From an uncultured Bacteroidota bacterium (lineage in GTDB: Bacteria > Bacteroidota > Bacteroidia > UKL13-3), in assembly GCA_903898215.1 (NCBI GenBank), contig CAIUEQ010000183.1:1-5655 (forward strand): DNA of 5,655 nt, given 5' to 3'. Both the position numbers and the translations under genes were made by a program. Positions 1 to 5,603 of the stretch are shown piece after piece. The notes under the pieces are model-generated. The model was not told the origin of the DNA and did no database searches. It was given only the letters and a program-made list of their open reading frames with translations. The first letter of the stretch is position 1. The number at the start of each line of letters is the position of its first letter.

Positions 1-81
1 GACAAAAGATTAGGCTTGCTGATAAATTTCCATGAAGATAAATTAGTAAAAGGCATTAAAAGAAAAGTGAATAATTTTTAA
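1..81 (+). CDS. GxxExxY-like protein, C-terminal end only (partial)
   Basis: Frame 1 is open from the first base of the window and encodes 26 residues before TAA at 79-81. They include the run RLGLLINFHEDKLVKGIKRK. From memory of the family, GxxExxY proteins (a PD-(D/E)XK nuclease-like group, PDDEXK_3) end in a 'LGLLINFN...L(K)xGIKRxVN' pattern, which this matches closely. Family members are about 120-130 residues long and have no well-established function, so most of the gene, including any catalytic residues, would lie upstream of the window. Its stop is separated by a single base (82) from the ATG of the peptidase gene, so the two may be co-transcribed and translationally coupled. The family call rests on the C-terminal motif only. 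Confidence 0.72.
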   Translation, partial: DKRLGLLINFHEDKLVKGIKRKVNNF

Positions 82-82
82 T

Positions 83-2248
83 ATGAAAAAACTTATAATT
101 CTCTGCGTACTCTGCGCCTCTGCGTTTAAAATTTACGCCCAAAAACAAGACATCACTCTTGAAGATATCTTTTCAAAAGGAACATTTTCATCAAAAGGTG
201 TTGCTGGTTTTAACTCGATGAAAGACGGGAAATATTATTGCGCTCAGGATGAAAATGAAAATATCATTCGCTATAGTTTTGAGACAGGAAAAGTGATTGA
301 CACGCTTGTGAAAAAGAATGATTTAAAGTTGAATGAAAATGGAAAAGCACTTTCAGGTTTTAGTTTTAAATGGAGTAGCGATGAAAGTAAATTATTGTTT
401 GAAACAGAATTTAAACATGGCTACCGACATTCATATAAAGCAATTTTTTATGTGTATGATCTGCATTCAAAAAAATTAGTAAAGCCAATTAGTGATGCGG
501 TTTCATTAGCCGAGTTTTCTGCTGATGCAAGTAAGGTTGCCTATACCAAAGATAATAATCTTTATTACTTCGATCTGATTTCAAATAAGGAAATACAAAT
601 TACAAATGATGGAAAAATAAATAACATTATTAACGGTTCAACCGATTGGGTGTATGAAGAAGAATTTGCTTTAACAAAAGGATTTTATTGGAGTCCGAAA
701 GGCGATAAAATTGCATATTACCGTTTTGATGAAAGTAATGTGAAAGAATATGAAATGGCTCAATATGGAAAGTTATATCCCGAGCAAACAAAATTTAAAT
801 ATCCTAAAGCCGGTGAATCAAATTCTATCATTAATATTTATGCTTATGATATTCCTTCATCAAAAAAACAACTCATCGATATCGGCAAAGAAACAGACAT
901 CTATTTTCCAAGAATGGAGTTTACAAAAGATAACAATACAATTTGTATTCAACGCTTGAATAGGTTGCAAAATAAATTAGAATTATTGTTAGCGAATGTG
1001 TCAACGGGTGAAAGTAAGGTGATACTCACCGAAGAGAATAAGGCATATATAGAAGTGCCGGAGTTGAGTTTTATGAAAGATGGAAAATCTTTTGTGATGA
1101 ATAGCGAACGTGATGGATGGAATCATTTATATCTTTTTGATATGAATGGAAAACTATTGAAACAACTTACAAAAGGAGCTTGGGAAGTTGATCAGTTTTA
1201 TGGTGTTGATGAGTTGAGAAAAGTATTATATATTTCTTCATCTGAAGTAAATTCTGTAGAGAGATATATTTATTCTGTTTCATTAGATGCTAAAAACAAA
1301 AAGCAACTCATTGCAAAAAAAGGATGGAATACTGCAAATTTTAATTCTGATTTTACTTATTTTCTATTATCAAATTCATCTATTAATTCACCATCATATT
1401 ATGCATTGTGTGATTCAAAAGGAAAAGAATTACGTGTGCTTGAGGACAACAATAAACTGATTGATAAAATAAAAAATTATCGAATCTCTGCTGCTGAAAT
1501 GAAAACTTATAAAGTTGGAGAAAATGAGTTGAATGCATGGGTAATTAAACCACTCAATTTTGATTCTACAAAAAAATATCCGGTTTTAATGTATGTATAC
1601 GGTGGGCCGGGAAATCAATTGGCTGTTAACCGTTGGATGGGAGGAAATTATTTTTGGTATCAGTTGTTGGCATCAAAAGGGTATATGATTGTTTGCACAG
1701 ATGGAAGAGGAACAGGTTTTAAAGGTGAAGCATTTAAAAAATGTACTTACCTGCAGTTGGGTAAATATGAAATTGAAGACCAAATATCTGTAGCCAAACA
1801 ATTAGCAACACTGCCTTATATTGATGCATCAAGAATTGGAATTTGGGGATGGAGTTTTGGAGGTTATATGAGTTCGTTGGCAATTACAAAAGGTGCAGAT
1901 GTTTTTAAGATGGCAATTGCCGTAGCTCCGGTAACTAATTGGAGGTTTTACGACAATATCTACACCGAACGTTTTATGAGAACACCTCAAGAAAACGGAA
2001 AAAATTATGATGATAATTCACCAATTAATCATGTAGAGAAAATAAAAGGAAAATATTTATTGATACATGGCACGGCAGATGATAACGTTCATTTTCAAAA
2101 CTCTGTAGAGATGGTTGATGCGATGATCAAAAACAGTATCCGTTTCGATTCGGAGTATTATCCAAATAAAAATCATGGTATAAGTGGTGGCAAAACAAGA
2201 ATTCATTTATACGATAGATTGACAAGATTTATTCTTGAGAATTTGTAG
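83..2248 (+). CDS. dpp4: Secreted dipeptidyl peptidase IV-type S9B serine peptidase
   Basis: This complete 721-residue protein has the usual length of bacterial DPP IV. The family removes N-terminal X-Pro (or X-Ala) dipeptides from peptides. A signal peptide is visible: K2-K3, a hydrophobic stretch L4-A14, and likely cleavage after A19 in 'IYA-Q', so it should act in the periplasm or at the surface. The N-terminal part (about 95-455) fits the DPPIV_N beta-propeller. It carries R115 in YRHSY (human R125) and DWVYEEEF at 188-195, whose E193/E194 match the human glutamates that hold the substrate N-terminus. The C-terminal part (about 500-721) is the alpha/beta hydrolase domain: Y506 in VYGGPG (oxyanion), S591 in GWSFGG, D666 in HGTADDNVH and H698 in NHG form the catalytic machinery. 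Y623 and Y627 match the S1-pocket tyrosines. Spacings agree with human DPP4 (S to Y 32, D to H 32). ATG 83 is the only start that keeps a signal peptide. No Shine-Dalgarno is seen. A prolyl tripeptidyl peptidase of the same S9B family is the main alternative. Confidence 0.95.
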   Translation: MKKLIILCVLCASAFKIYAQKQDITLEDIFSKGTFSSKGVAGFNSMKDGKYYCAQDENENIIRYSFETGKVIDTLVKKNDLKLNENGKALSGFSFKWSSDESKLLFETEFKHGYRHSYKAIFYVYDLHSKKLVKPISDAVSLAEFSADASKVAYTKDNNLYYFDLISNKEIQITNDGKINNIINGSTDWVYEEEFALTKGFYWSPKGDKIAYYRFDESNVKEYEMAQYGKLYPEQTKFKYPKAGESNSIINIYAYDIPSSKKQLIDIGKETDIYFPRMEFTKDNNTICIQRLNRLQNKLELLLANVSTGESKVILTEENKAYIEVPELSFMKDGKSFVMNSERDGWNHLYLFDMNGKLLKQLTKGAWEVDQFYGVDELRKVLYISSSEVNSVERYIYSVSLDAKNKKQLIAKKGWNTANFNSDFTYFLLSNSSINSPSYYALCDSKGKELRVLEDNNKLIDKIKNYRISAAEMKTYKVGENELNAWVIKPLNFDSTKKYPVLMYVYGGPGNQLAVNRWMGGNYFWYQLLASKGYMIVCTDGRGTGFKGEAFKKCTYLQLGKYEIEDQISVAKQLATLPYIDASRIGIWGWSFGGYMSSLAITKGADVFKMAIAVAPVTNWRFYDNIYTERFMRTPQENGKNYDDNSPINHVEKIKGKYLLIHGTADDNVHFQNSVEMVDAMIKNSIRFDSEYYPNKNHGISGGKTRIHLYDRLTRFILENL
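101..131 (+). repeat. CTCTGCG triple-heptamer word inside the signal-peptide codons
   Basis: The heptamer CTCTGCG occurs at 101-107, 110-116 and 118-124, followed by TTTAAAA. The patch is G+C-rich compared with the AT-rich coding sequence around it. It encodes L7 to K16 of the peptidase (LCVLCASAFK). From memory, words of the type CTCTGCG/CTTTGCG followed by TTAAAA are dispersed intergenic repeats in Bacteroidota and often lie beside GxxExxY genes, as here. The heptamer structure is seen directly; its identity as a dispersed repeat is inferred. Confidence 0.6.
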
Positions 2249-2257
2249 CTGTTTTAT

Positions 2258-2344
2258 TTGATGATTTGATGATGAGACGATGTGATGATTTGATGATGAG
2301 ATAATGAGATGGCGAGAGTTGAGAATGCGAGATGATTTGATGAT
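2258..2344 (+). repeat. GATGA/GATTTGATGATGAGA-rich degenerate tandem tract
   Basis: The tract is built from short related words such as GATGATTTGATGATGAGACG (at 2260 and again at 2331, 71 bases apart) and GATAATGAGATGG. It contains almost no C on this strand. It leads directly into the first composite element, which begins with the same kind of words, so it may be a decayed 5' part of a further copy. The word TGAGAATGCGAGA at 2320-2332 returns at 2840-2852 and at 5281-5293. Confidence 0.8.
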
Positions 2345-2493
2345 GAGACGGTGTGATGATTAGATAATTTGATGATGAAAAGATATTATTCATGCTGTTC
2401 GTTTATTTGAAATCGAAATCTTGCCCCGTAGTGGGCTAAATATTGGTAGCAAAACATATCCCCAAAAGTATAAGCCCCGTAGGGGCGGAACTT
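2345..2493 (+). repeat. Composite palindromic element, copy 1 of 4
   Basis: The unit starts at GAGACGGTGTGATGATTAG and ends at GGGGCGGAACTT. It has three parts: a GATGA-rich left half; an imperfect hairpin GCCCCGTAGTGGGC (2423-2436, GCCC pairing with GGGC) followed by TAAATATTGGTAGCAAA; then, after a 20-base spacer (2454-2473), a perfect hairpin GCCCC-GTA-GGGGC (2474-2486). Copies 1 and 2 share TATTCATG and AAATCG, which differ in copies 3 and 4. Its variable spacer is the most divergent at its left end. No coding capacity is supported. It resembles palindromic intergenic repeats I recall from Bacteroidota, but no named family can be assigned. Confidence 0.9.
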
Positions 2494-2562
2494 GAAAATG
2501 TATATTTAGAATGAATGATTGAATAGATGTCGAGAGGTGAGATAATGAGATGATGAGATAAT

Positions 2563-2712
2563 GAGACGGTGTGATGTTTAGATAATTTGATGATGAAAAG
2601 ATATTATTCATGCTGTTCGTTTATTTGAAATCGAAATCTTGCCCCGTAGTGGGCTAAATATTGGTAGCAAATACACACCACAAAAAACAAAAGCCCCGTA
2701 GGGGCGGAACTT
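2563..2712 (+). repeat. Composite palindromic element, copy 2 of 4
   Basis: This copy has the same architecture as copy 1, starting 218 bases further on. The imperfect hairpin is at 2641-2654 and the perfect hairpin GCCCC-GTA-GGGGC at 2693-2705, separated by TAAATATTGGTAGCAAA and a variable 21-base stretch (2672-2692). Apart from that stretch it differs from copy 1 at only one position (GATGTTTA for GATGATTA). The 69-base spacer before it (2494-2562) is closely related to the one before copy 4. Confidence 0.9.
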
Positions 2713-2832
2713 ACAAGTGTATGTTTTATGCAGATGTTGTAACATGGAATGAGAGATTGAGTATGCTAATTTTTGCATAAGTGAATTTGATATTTATATT
2801 GCGCATAGAAGGGGAATTAGGAAATGGGATTT
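2713..2832. other. 120-base stretch interrupting the repeat array
   Basis: Copies 2 and 3 start 318 bases apart, about 100 more than the other neighbouring pairs. The extra length lies here and is not made of GATGA words. Its first ~50 bases may be a diverged version of the spacers found elsewhere (GTGTATG..., AATGAGAGATTGAGTA). The rest has no counterpart in the window. A small inverted repeat TATGC/GCATA (2762-2766 and 2775-2779) encloses TAATTTTT. There is no convincing reading frame, and what the stretch is remains unknown. Confidence 0.6.
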
Positions 2833-2880
2833 CGAGAGATGAGAATGCGAGATTGTGTGTTGATGAGATGATTTGATAAT

Positions 2881-3030
2881 GAGACGGTGTGATGATTAGA
2901 TAATTTGATGATGAAAAGATATTATCCATGCTGTTCGTTTATTTGAAAACGAAATCTTGCCCCGTAGTGGGCTAAATATTGGTAGCAAATACATACCACC
3001 AAAAGTAAAAGCCCCGTAGGGGCGGAACTT
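2881..3030 (+). repeat. Composite palindromic element, copy 3 of 4
   Basis: The imperfect hairpin is at 2959-2972 and the perfect hairpin at 3011-3023. It shares TATCCATG and AAAACG with copy 4 rather than with copies 1 and 2. Its upstream flank (CGAGAGATGAGAATGCGAGA at 2833) resembles that of copy 1, and its variable stretch (2990-3010) most resembles that of copy 2. Confidence 0.9.
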
Positions 3031-3091
3031 GAAAAGGTATATTAAGAATGAATGTTTGAATAGATAGCGAGAGGTGAGATAATGAGATGAT

Positions 3092-3240
3092 GAGACGATG
3101 TGATGATTAGATAATTTGATGATGAAAAGATATTATCCATGCTGTTTATTTATTTGAAAACGAAATCTTGCCCCGTAGTGGGCTAAATATTGGTAGCAAA
3201 TGAAACACACATAAAAACTAGCCCTAGAGGGGCGGAACTT
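3092..3240 (+). repeat. Composite palindromic element, copy 4 of 4, with altered second hairpin
   Basis: The left half and the imperfect hairpin (3170-3183) are kept, with small changes (GACGAT, TTTATT). The second hairpin reads GCCCTAGAGGGGC at 3221-3233 instead of GCCCCGTAGGGGC. This reduces the stem to GCCC/GGGC with a five-base loop. It is followed by GGAAC and six T (3239-3244), the only copy with a T-run there. This is the most diverged copy and the one nearest the transporter gene. Confidence 0.88.
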
Positions 3241-3255
3241 TTTTGTGGTGGAAAT

Positions 3256-3308
3256 TGGAATTAAAAATTAAAAAGTAGAAATTAAAAAGTAGAAAGTAGA
3301 AAGTGAGG
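3256..3308 (+). repeat. A/G-rich AAAAAGTAGAAA simple-sequence tract
   Basis: The words ATTAAAAAGTAGAA and AGTAGAAAGTAGAAAGTGAG repeat here with almost no C. This is a second low-complexity type, different from the GATGA-rich type, and it fills the space between the last composite element and the transporter leader. Confidence 0.7.
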
Positions 3309-3310
3309 GA

Positions 3311-3357
3311 GAGTTATATAATTTATTAATGAATCAAAATATAAAAATTAAACAAAT
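3311..3357 (+). promoter_or_regulatory. AT-rich leader and possible promoter of the transporter gene
   Basis: The 47 bases before the ATG are very AT-rich, with TATAATTTATT at 3317-3327. This only loosely fits the Bacteroidota -7 element TAnnTTTG, and no clear -33 TTG-type element lies at the right distance upstream. There is no Shine-Dalgarno; the start is preceded by AAAAATTAAACAAAT, an A-rich context often seen before Bacteroidota starts. A promoter is expected here because the transporter is far from the gene before it, but the exact site is not fixed by the sequence. Confidence 0.3.
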
Positions 3358-5241
3358 ATGAGTTCAGGAAAAGGACACCCAAGAGGATTGTATTTATTGT
3401 ATTCTACAGAAATGTGGGAACGATTGAGTTATTATGGAATGCGTTCAATCTTCATGTTATACATGACAAATGCATTGCTGTTTGATAAAGAATTTGCATC
3501 AAATATTTACTCGAGTTATATTGGTTTGGTATATTTAACACCATTGTTGGGTGGTTATATTTCTGATCATTATTGGGGAAACCGAAAGTCGATTATTGTG
3601 GGTGGGGTTTTAATGGCCATGGGGCAATTGTTTATGTTCTTTAGCGGTTGGTATTTCCAATCTCCTGACCTTTCACATTTATTGATGTATACTGGTTTAG
3701 GAATTGCCATTTTAGGAAACGGTTTTTTTAAACCCAATATCGCAACGATGGTAGGTTCTCTGTATGAAAAAGGAGACCACCGTGTAGATTCTGCATTCAC
3801 CATTTTTTATCAGGGAATAAATATTGGTGCATTAATAGCTCCACTCATTTGTGGTGGATTAGGTGAAAGATATGATGCTTCCGGTGCTGTAATTCAGGAA
3901 TCATTTAAGTGGGGATTCTTCGCTGCGTTTCTCGGAATGGCAATAGGAATAATTGGTTTTATTATTTATAAAAAGAAAATGTTGGTTACGCCTGAAGGTC
4001 ATGCTATCGGTGTTCCTCCTAAAGAAGTTCAAAAAAGGAAGGGTGAAGAAAAAGCTCCGGTAAAAATGAATCCAATGAAAATTTTGATTGGAAGTATTTC
4101 ATTGCTAGGATTATTTTTTATCTTTTATACATACGTTGATCTTGATTTGATTGGTTCAATTATTTTCTCAACATCAATTGTATTACCGGCAATGATCATT
4201 TCCGATTCGTCACTTACCAGAGAAGAAAGGCATCGGATTTTAGTTATTTATATCATCGCATTTTTTGTGATTTTCTTTTGGAGTGCCTATGAGCAAGCTG
4301 GTTCTTCCTTAACTTTCTTTGCCGATGAACAAACCGATAGGCATTTCTTTGGAATGATTGTTCCGGCAAGTTTCTTTCAGGTTGTAAATCCTGTGTTCAT
4401 TATTATGATTTCGCCAATACTTGTTACAATCTGGACGTTCTTAGACAAAAAAGGTAAGGAACCGATCTTCTCTGTAAAACAAGCGATGGGTTTGGCTTTA
4501 TTAGCTTTAGGATATTTGTTTATTGCATGGGGAGTAAAAGGTGTTCAGCCGTGGGAAAAAGTGAGTATGTTTTGGCTGATAGGATTATATTTTATACATA
4601 CCGTTGGAGAGCTTTGTTTATCTCCAATCGGCTTATCGATGGTAGTAAAACTTGCTCCCGTAAGATTAGCTTCTTTATTGATGGGCGTTTGGTTTTTGAG
4701 TAACGCTGCGGCAAATAAATTTTCAGGAACTTTAAGTGCATTATATCCCGAAGAAGTAAAAATGGAACATGTTGTTAAAGCTGATGAAAGCATTATTAAA
4801 AGTATTGCATCATTTCCTATCGACAGTAATATAAAAAATTTAACGGCAAAAGATTTTATCATGATCCAATCTGCCACAGTCAATTTTGATAAAGAAAAAG
4901 TGTCTTCCATTTCAATCGATTCAGTGAAGAAAGATGTTTCAGTTTATCATATCAAATTGATTAGGACATTCAATTCAAAATTTGAAAAAGCAGTTGTTAG
5001 TGCAGATGGAAAATATCTTTTGGGATATAAAAAAGATGTGAAGAAAAGCAATGATGGGGAGAGCATTTCAGAGAAAGTAGAGATTTGGAATTTACATCCA
5101 ACAAAACCAAAATTCTTTGGCAGCACCATCGATAATTTATACGACTTCTTTATGATATTTGTATACATGGCCGGTGCAGCTTCTATCATACTATATGGTA
5201 TCAACAGGTGGCTGATCAAAATGATGCATGGGATTAGGTAA
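3358..5241 (+). CDS. Proton-coupled di/tripeptide transporter (POT/PTR2, MFS)
   Basis: This 627-residue inner-membrane protein belongs to the POT family, which imports di- and tripeptides with protons. Family marks in order: E18-M-W-E21-R22-L-S-Y-Y (the ExxER motif of helix 1), GNGFFKPNI with K125 (helix 4 lysine), F150-Y151-x-x-I154-N155-x-G157 (the FYxxINxG signature), W308-S-A-Y-E312-Q (helix 7) and VGE418LCLSPIGLS (helix 10 glutamate). In POT proteins these residues couple protons and bind the peptide, so it looks functional. A Lys/Glu-rich loop around 204-236 (YKKK to APVK) fits the cytoplasmic link between the two halves. Most bacterial members have about 450-500 residues; the extra length here is a hydrophilic insert (about 463-591) between the last two helices, ending in a final helix at about 597-614. 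ATG 3358 puts the ExxER motif at the usual distance from the N-terminus. The transporter is a plausible partner of the secreted dipeptidyl peptidase upstream. Confidence 0.94.
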   Translation: MSSGKGHPRGLYLLYSTEMWERLSYYGMRSIFMLYMTNALLFDKEFASNIYSSYIGLVYLTPLLGGYISDHYWGNRKSIIVGGVLMAMGQLFMFFSGWYFQSPDLSHLLMYTGLGIAILGNGFFKPNIATMVGSLYEKGDHRVDSAFTIFYQGINIGALIAPLICGGLGERYDASGAVIQESFKWGFFAAFLGMAIGIIGFIIYKKKMLVTPEGHAIGVPPKEVQKRKGEEKAPVKMNPMKILIGSISLLGLFFIFYTYVDLDLIGSIIFSTSIVLPAMIISDSSLTREERHRILVIYIIAFFVIFFWSAYEQAGSSLTFFADEQTDRHFFGMIVPASFFQVVNPVFIIMISPILVTIWTFLDKKGKEPIFSVKQAMGLALLALGYLFIAWGVKGVQPWEKVSMFWLIGLYFIHTVGELCLSPIGLSMVVKLAPVRLASLLMGVWFLSNAAANKFSGTLSALYPEEVKMEHVVKADESIIKSIASFPIDSNIKNLTAKDFIMIQSATVNFDKEKVSSISIDSVKKDVSVYHIKLIRTFNSKFEKAVVSADGKYLLGYKKDVKKSNDGESISEKVEIWNLHPTKPKFFGSTIDNLYDFFMIFVYMAGAASIILYGINRWLIKMMHGIR

Positions 5242-5335
5242 TTTGGAATGAAGGGATGAGGGGAAGTGAGAGGCGAGATTTGAGAATGCGAGAGATCGGG
5301 TGAGTAGCGGTTAAAAGAAATTAGACATTTTTGTT
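5242..5335. other. G/A-rich spacer after the transporter
   Basis: Directly after the stop lies a G/A-rich segment (GAAGGGATGAGGGGAAGTGAGAG) and the word TGAGAATGCGAGA at 5281-5293, also found twice in the upstream gap. No terminator hairpin is visible right after the stop. Confidence 0.55.
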
Positions 5336-5414
5336 CTCCTCCTTATAGGAGGAGCCTGCCTGCCGCTCAAGGTCTTGTTTGGTAGGCAGGTGGCACGTAG
5401 TGCCGAGGTGGTGA
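5336..5414 (-). repeat. Modular hairpin repeat: CTCC hairpin, CCTGCC hairpin, GGCAC hairpin, GGTGGTGA end
   Basis: Three adjacent inverted repeats occur. CTCCTCCT/AGGAGGAG (5336-5354) has an 8-bp stem and a 3-base loop. CCTGCCTGCC/GGTAGGCAGG (5355-5364 and 5381-5390) has a 10-bp stem with one G-T pair. GGCAC/GTGCC (5392-5404) has a 3-base loop. The block ends with GGTGGTGA (5407-5414). Read on the minus strand it begins TCACCACC and ends with the CTCC/GGAG hairpin, the same order as the two repeats at 5472 and 5604. No T-run follows on either strand, so it does not look like a terminator. Confidence 0.75.
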
Positions 5415-5444
5415 GTGTAAAAATGTTCATGGTGTATCACTCAC
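5411..5444. repeat. Inverted repeat GTGAGTG ... CACTCAC
   Basis: Seven-base arms at 5411-5417 and 5438-5444 can pair across a 20-base loop. The left arm overlaps the GGTGGTGA end of the preceding hairpin block. It may be part of that element's boundary or chance. Confidence 0.4.
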
Positions 5445-5471
5445 TCCAAAATTGAAACGGTTTAGTAATAT

Positions 5472-5540
5472 GAAATAGCATAGTGCTTTACCACCCCACC
5501 CGATAAATATCGGGATTCCCCCTCCTGGGAGGAGGGGAGC
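5472..5540 (+). repeat. CACCACC-type hairpin repeat, copy A
   Basis: The copy begins GAAATAGCATAGTGCTT, then ACCACCCC, then hairpin CCCGAT-AAAT-ATCGGG (5499-5514), then ATT, then hairpin CCCCTCCT-GGG-AGGAGGGG (5519-5537; 8-bp stem, 3-base loop). Copy B repeats the first ~50 bases 132 positions further on, with two substitutions and a one-base difference in the C-run. From memory, similar CACCACCCC...CCCGAT..ATCGGG..CCCCTCC..GGAGGGG blocks are widespread between Bacteroidota genes. Confidence 0.85.
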
Positions 5541-5603
5541 GGATTTGATTGAGAATGATATAGTGATACTTTATTAGGCATTTGTAAAAGATTTTTGGAA
5601 TAA

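Larger units (their letters stand above)
2249..3357. other. 1.1 kb repeat-filled gap without a credible gene
   Basis: This gap separates the peptidase from the transporter. It consists of a GATGA-rich leader, four copies of a composite palindromic element, one 120 bp interrupting stretch, and an A/G-rich tract next to the transporter start. The open frames on the minus strand (2390-2611, 2726-2929) are built from translated repeat (Ser/His/Tyr/Leu/Ile-rich low-complexity protein) and have no support as genes. No tRNA-like or rRNA-like sequence is seen, and no strong intrinsic terminator follows the peptidase stop. Confidence 0.85.

Noticed and set aside
83..142. Lipoprotein signal peptide, suggested by C8 and C11
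   Set aside because: Residues before each cysteine (I-I-L-C, L-C-V-L-C) lack the small residue needed at -1 of a lipobox, while A19-Q20 gives a normal signal peptidase I site.
750..959. 69-codon + strand open frame inside the peptidase gene
   Set aside because: It is an out-of-frame reading of the conserved peptidase coding sequence.
2390..2611. 73-codon minus-strand open frame in the repeat array
   Set aside because: It is translated repeat: composite copies 1-2 read backwards, rich in Ser/Ile/Leu/His, and the same peptide recurs at 2726-2929. No start context or family match supports a gene.
2726..2929. 67-codon minus-strand open frame
   Set aside because: Its first half is the same translated GATGA repeat, and its second half reads the interrupting stretch without recognisable protein features.
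2345..3240. CRISPR array
   Set aside because: The repeats are ~150 bp, the spacing is uneven (218, 318, 211) and the spacers are related to each other; there is no cas gene in the window.
2249..3357. Small RNA or riboswitch ahead of the transporter
   Set aside because: The hairpins belong to a repeated element also lying far from the start. No known riboswitch core is recognisable, and the 110 bases before the ATG are simple AT/AG-rich sequence.
4545..4910. 121-codon minus-strand open frame inside the transporter
   Set aside because: It lies wholly within a well-supported transporter gene on the other strand and its translation has no recognisable motif.
5336..5354. Intrinsic terminator of the transporter gene
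   Set aside because: The 8-bp hairpin is strong, but it is followed by CCTGCC rather than T on the + strand and by AACAAAAA on the minus strand. It also belongs to a repeat block.
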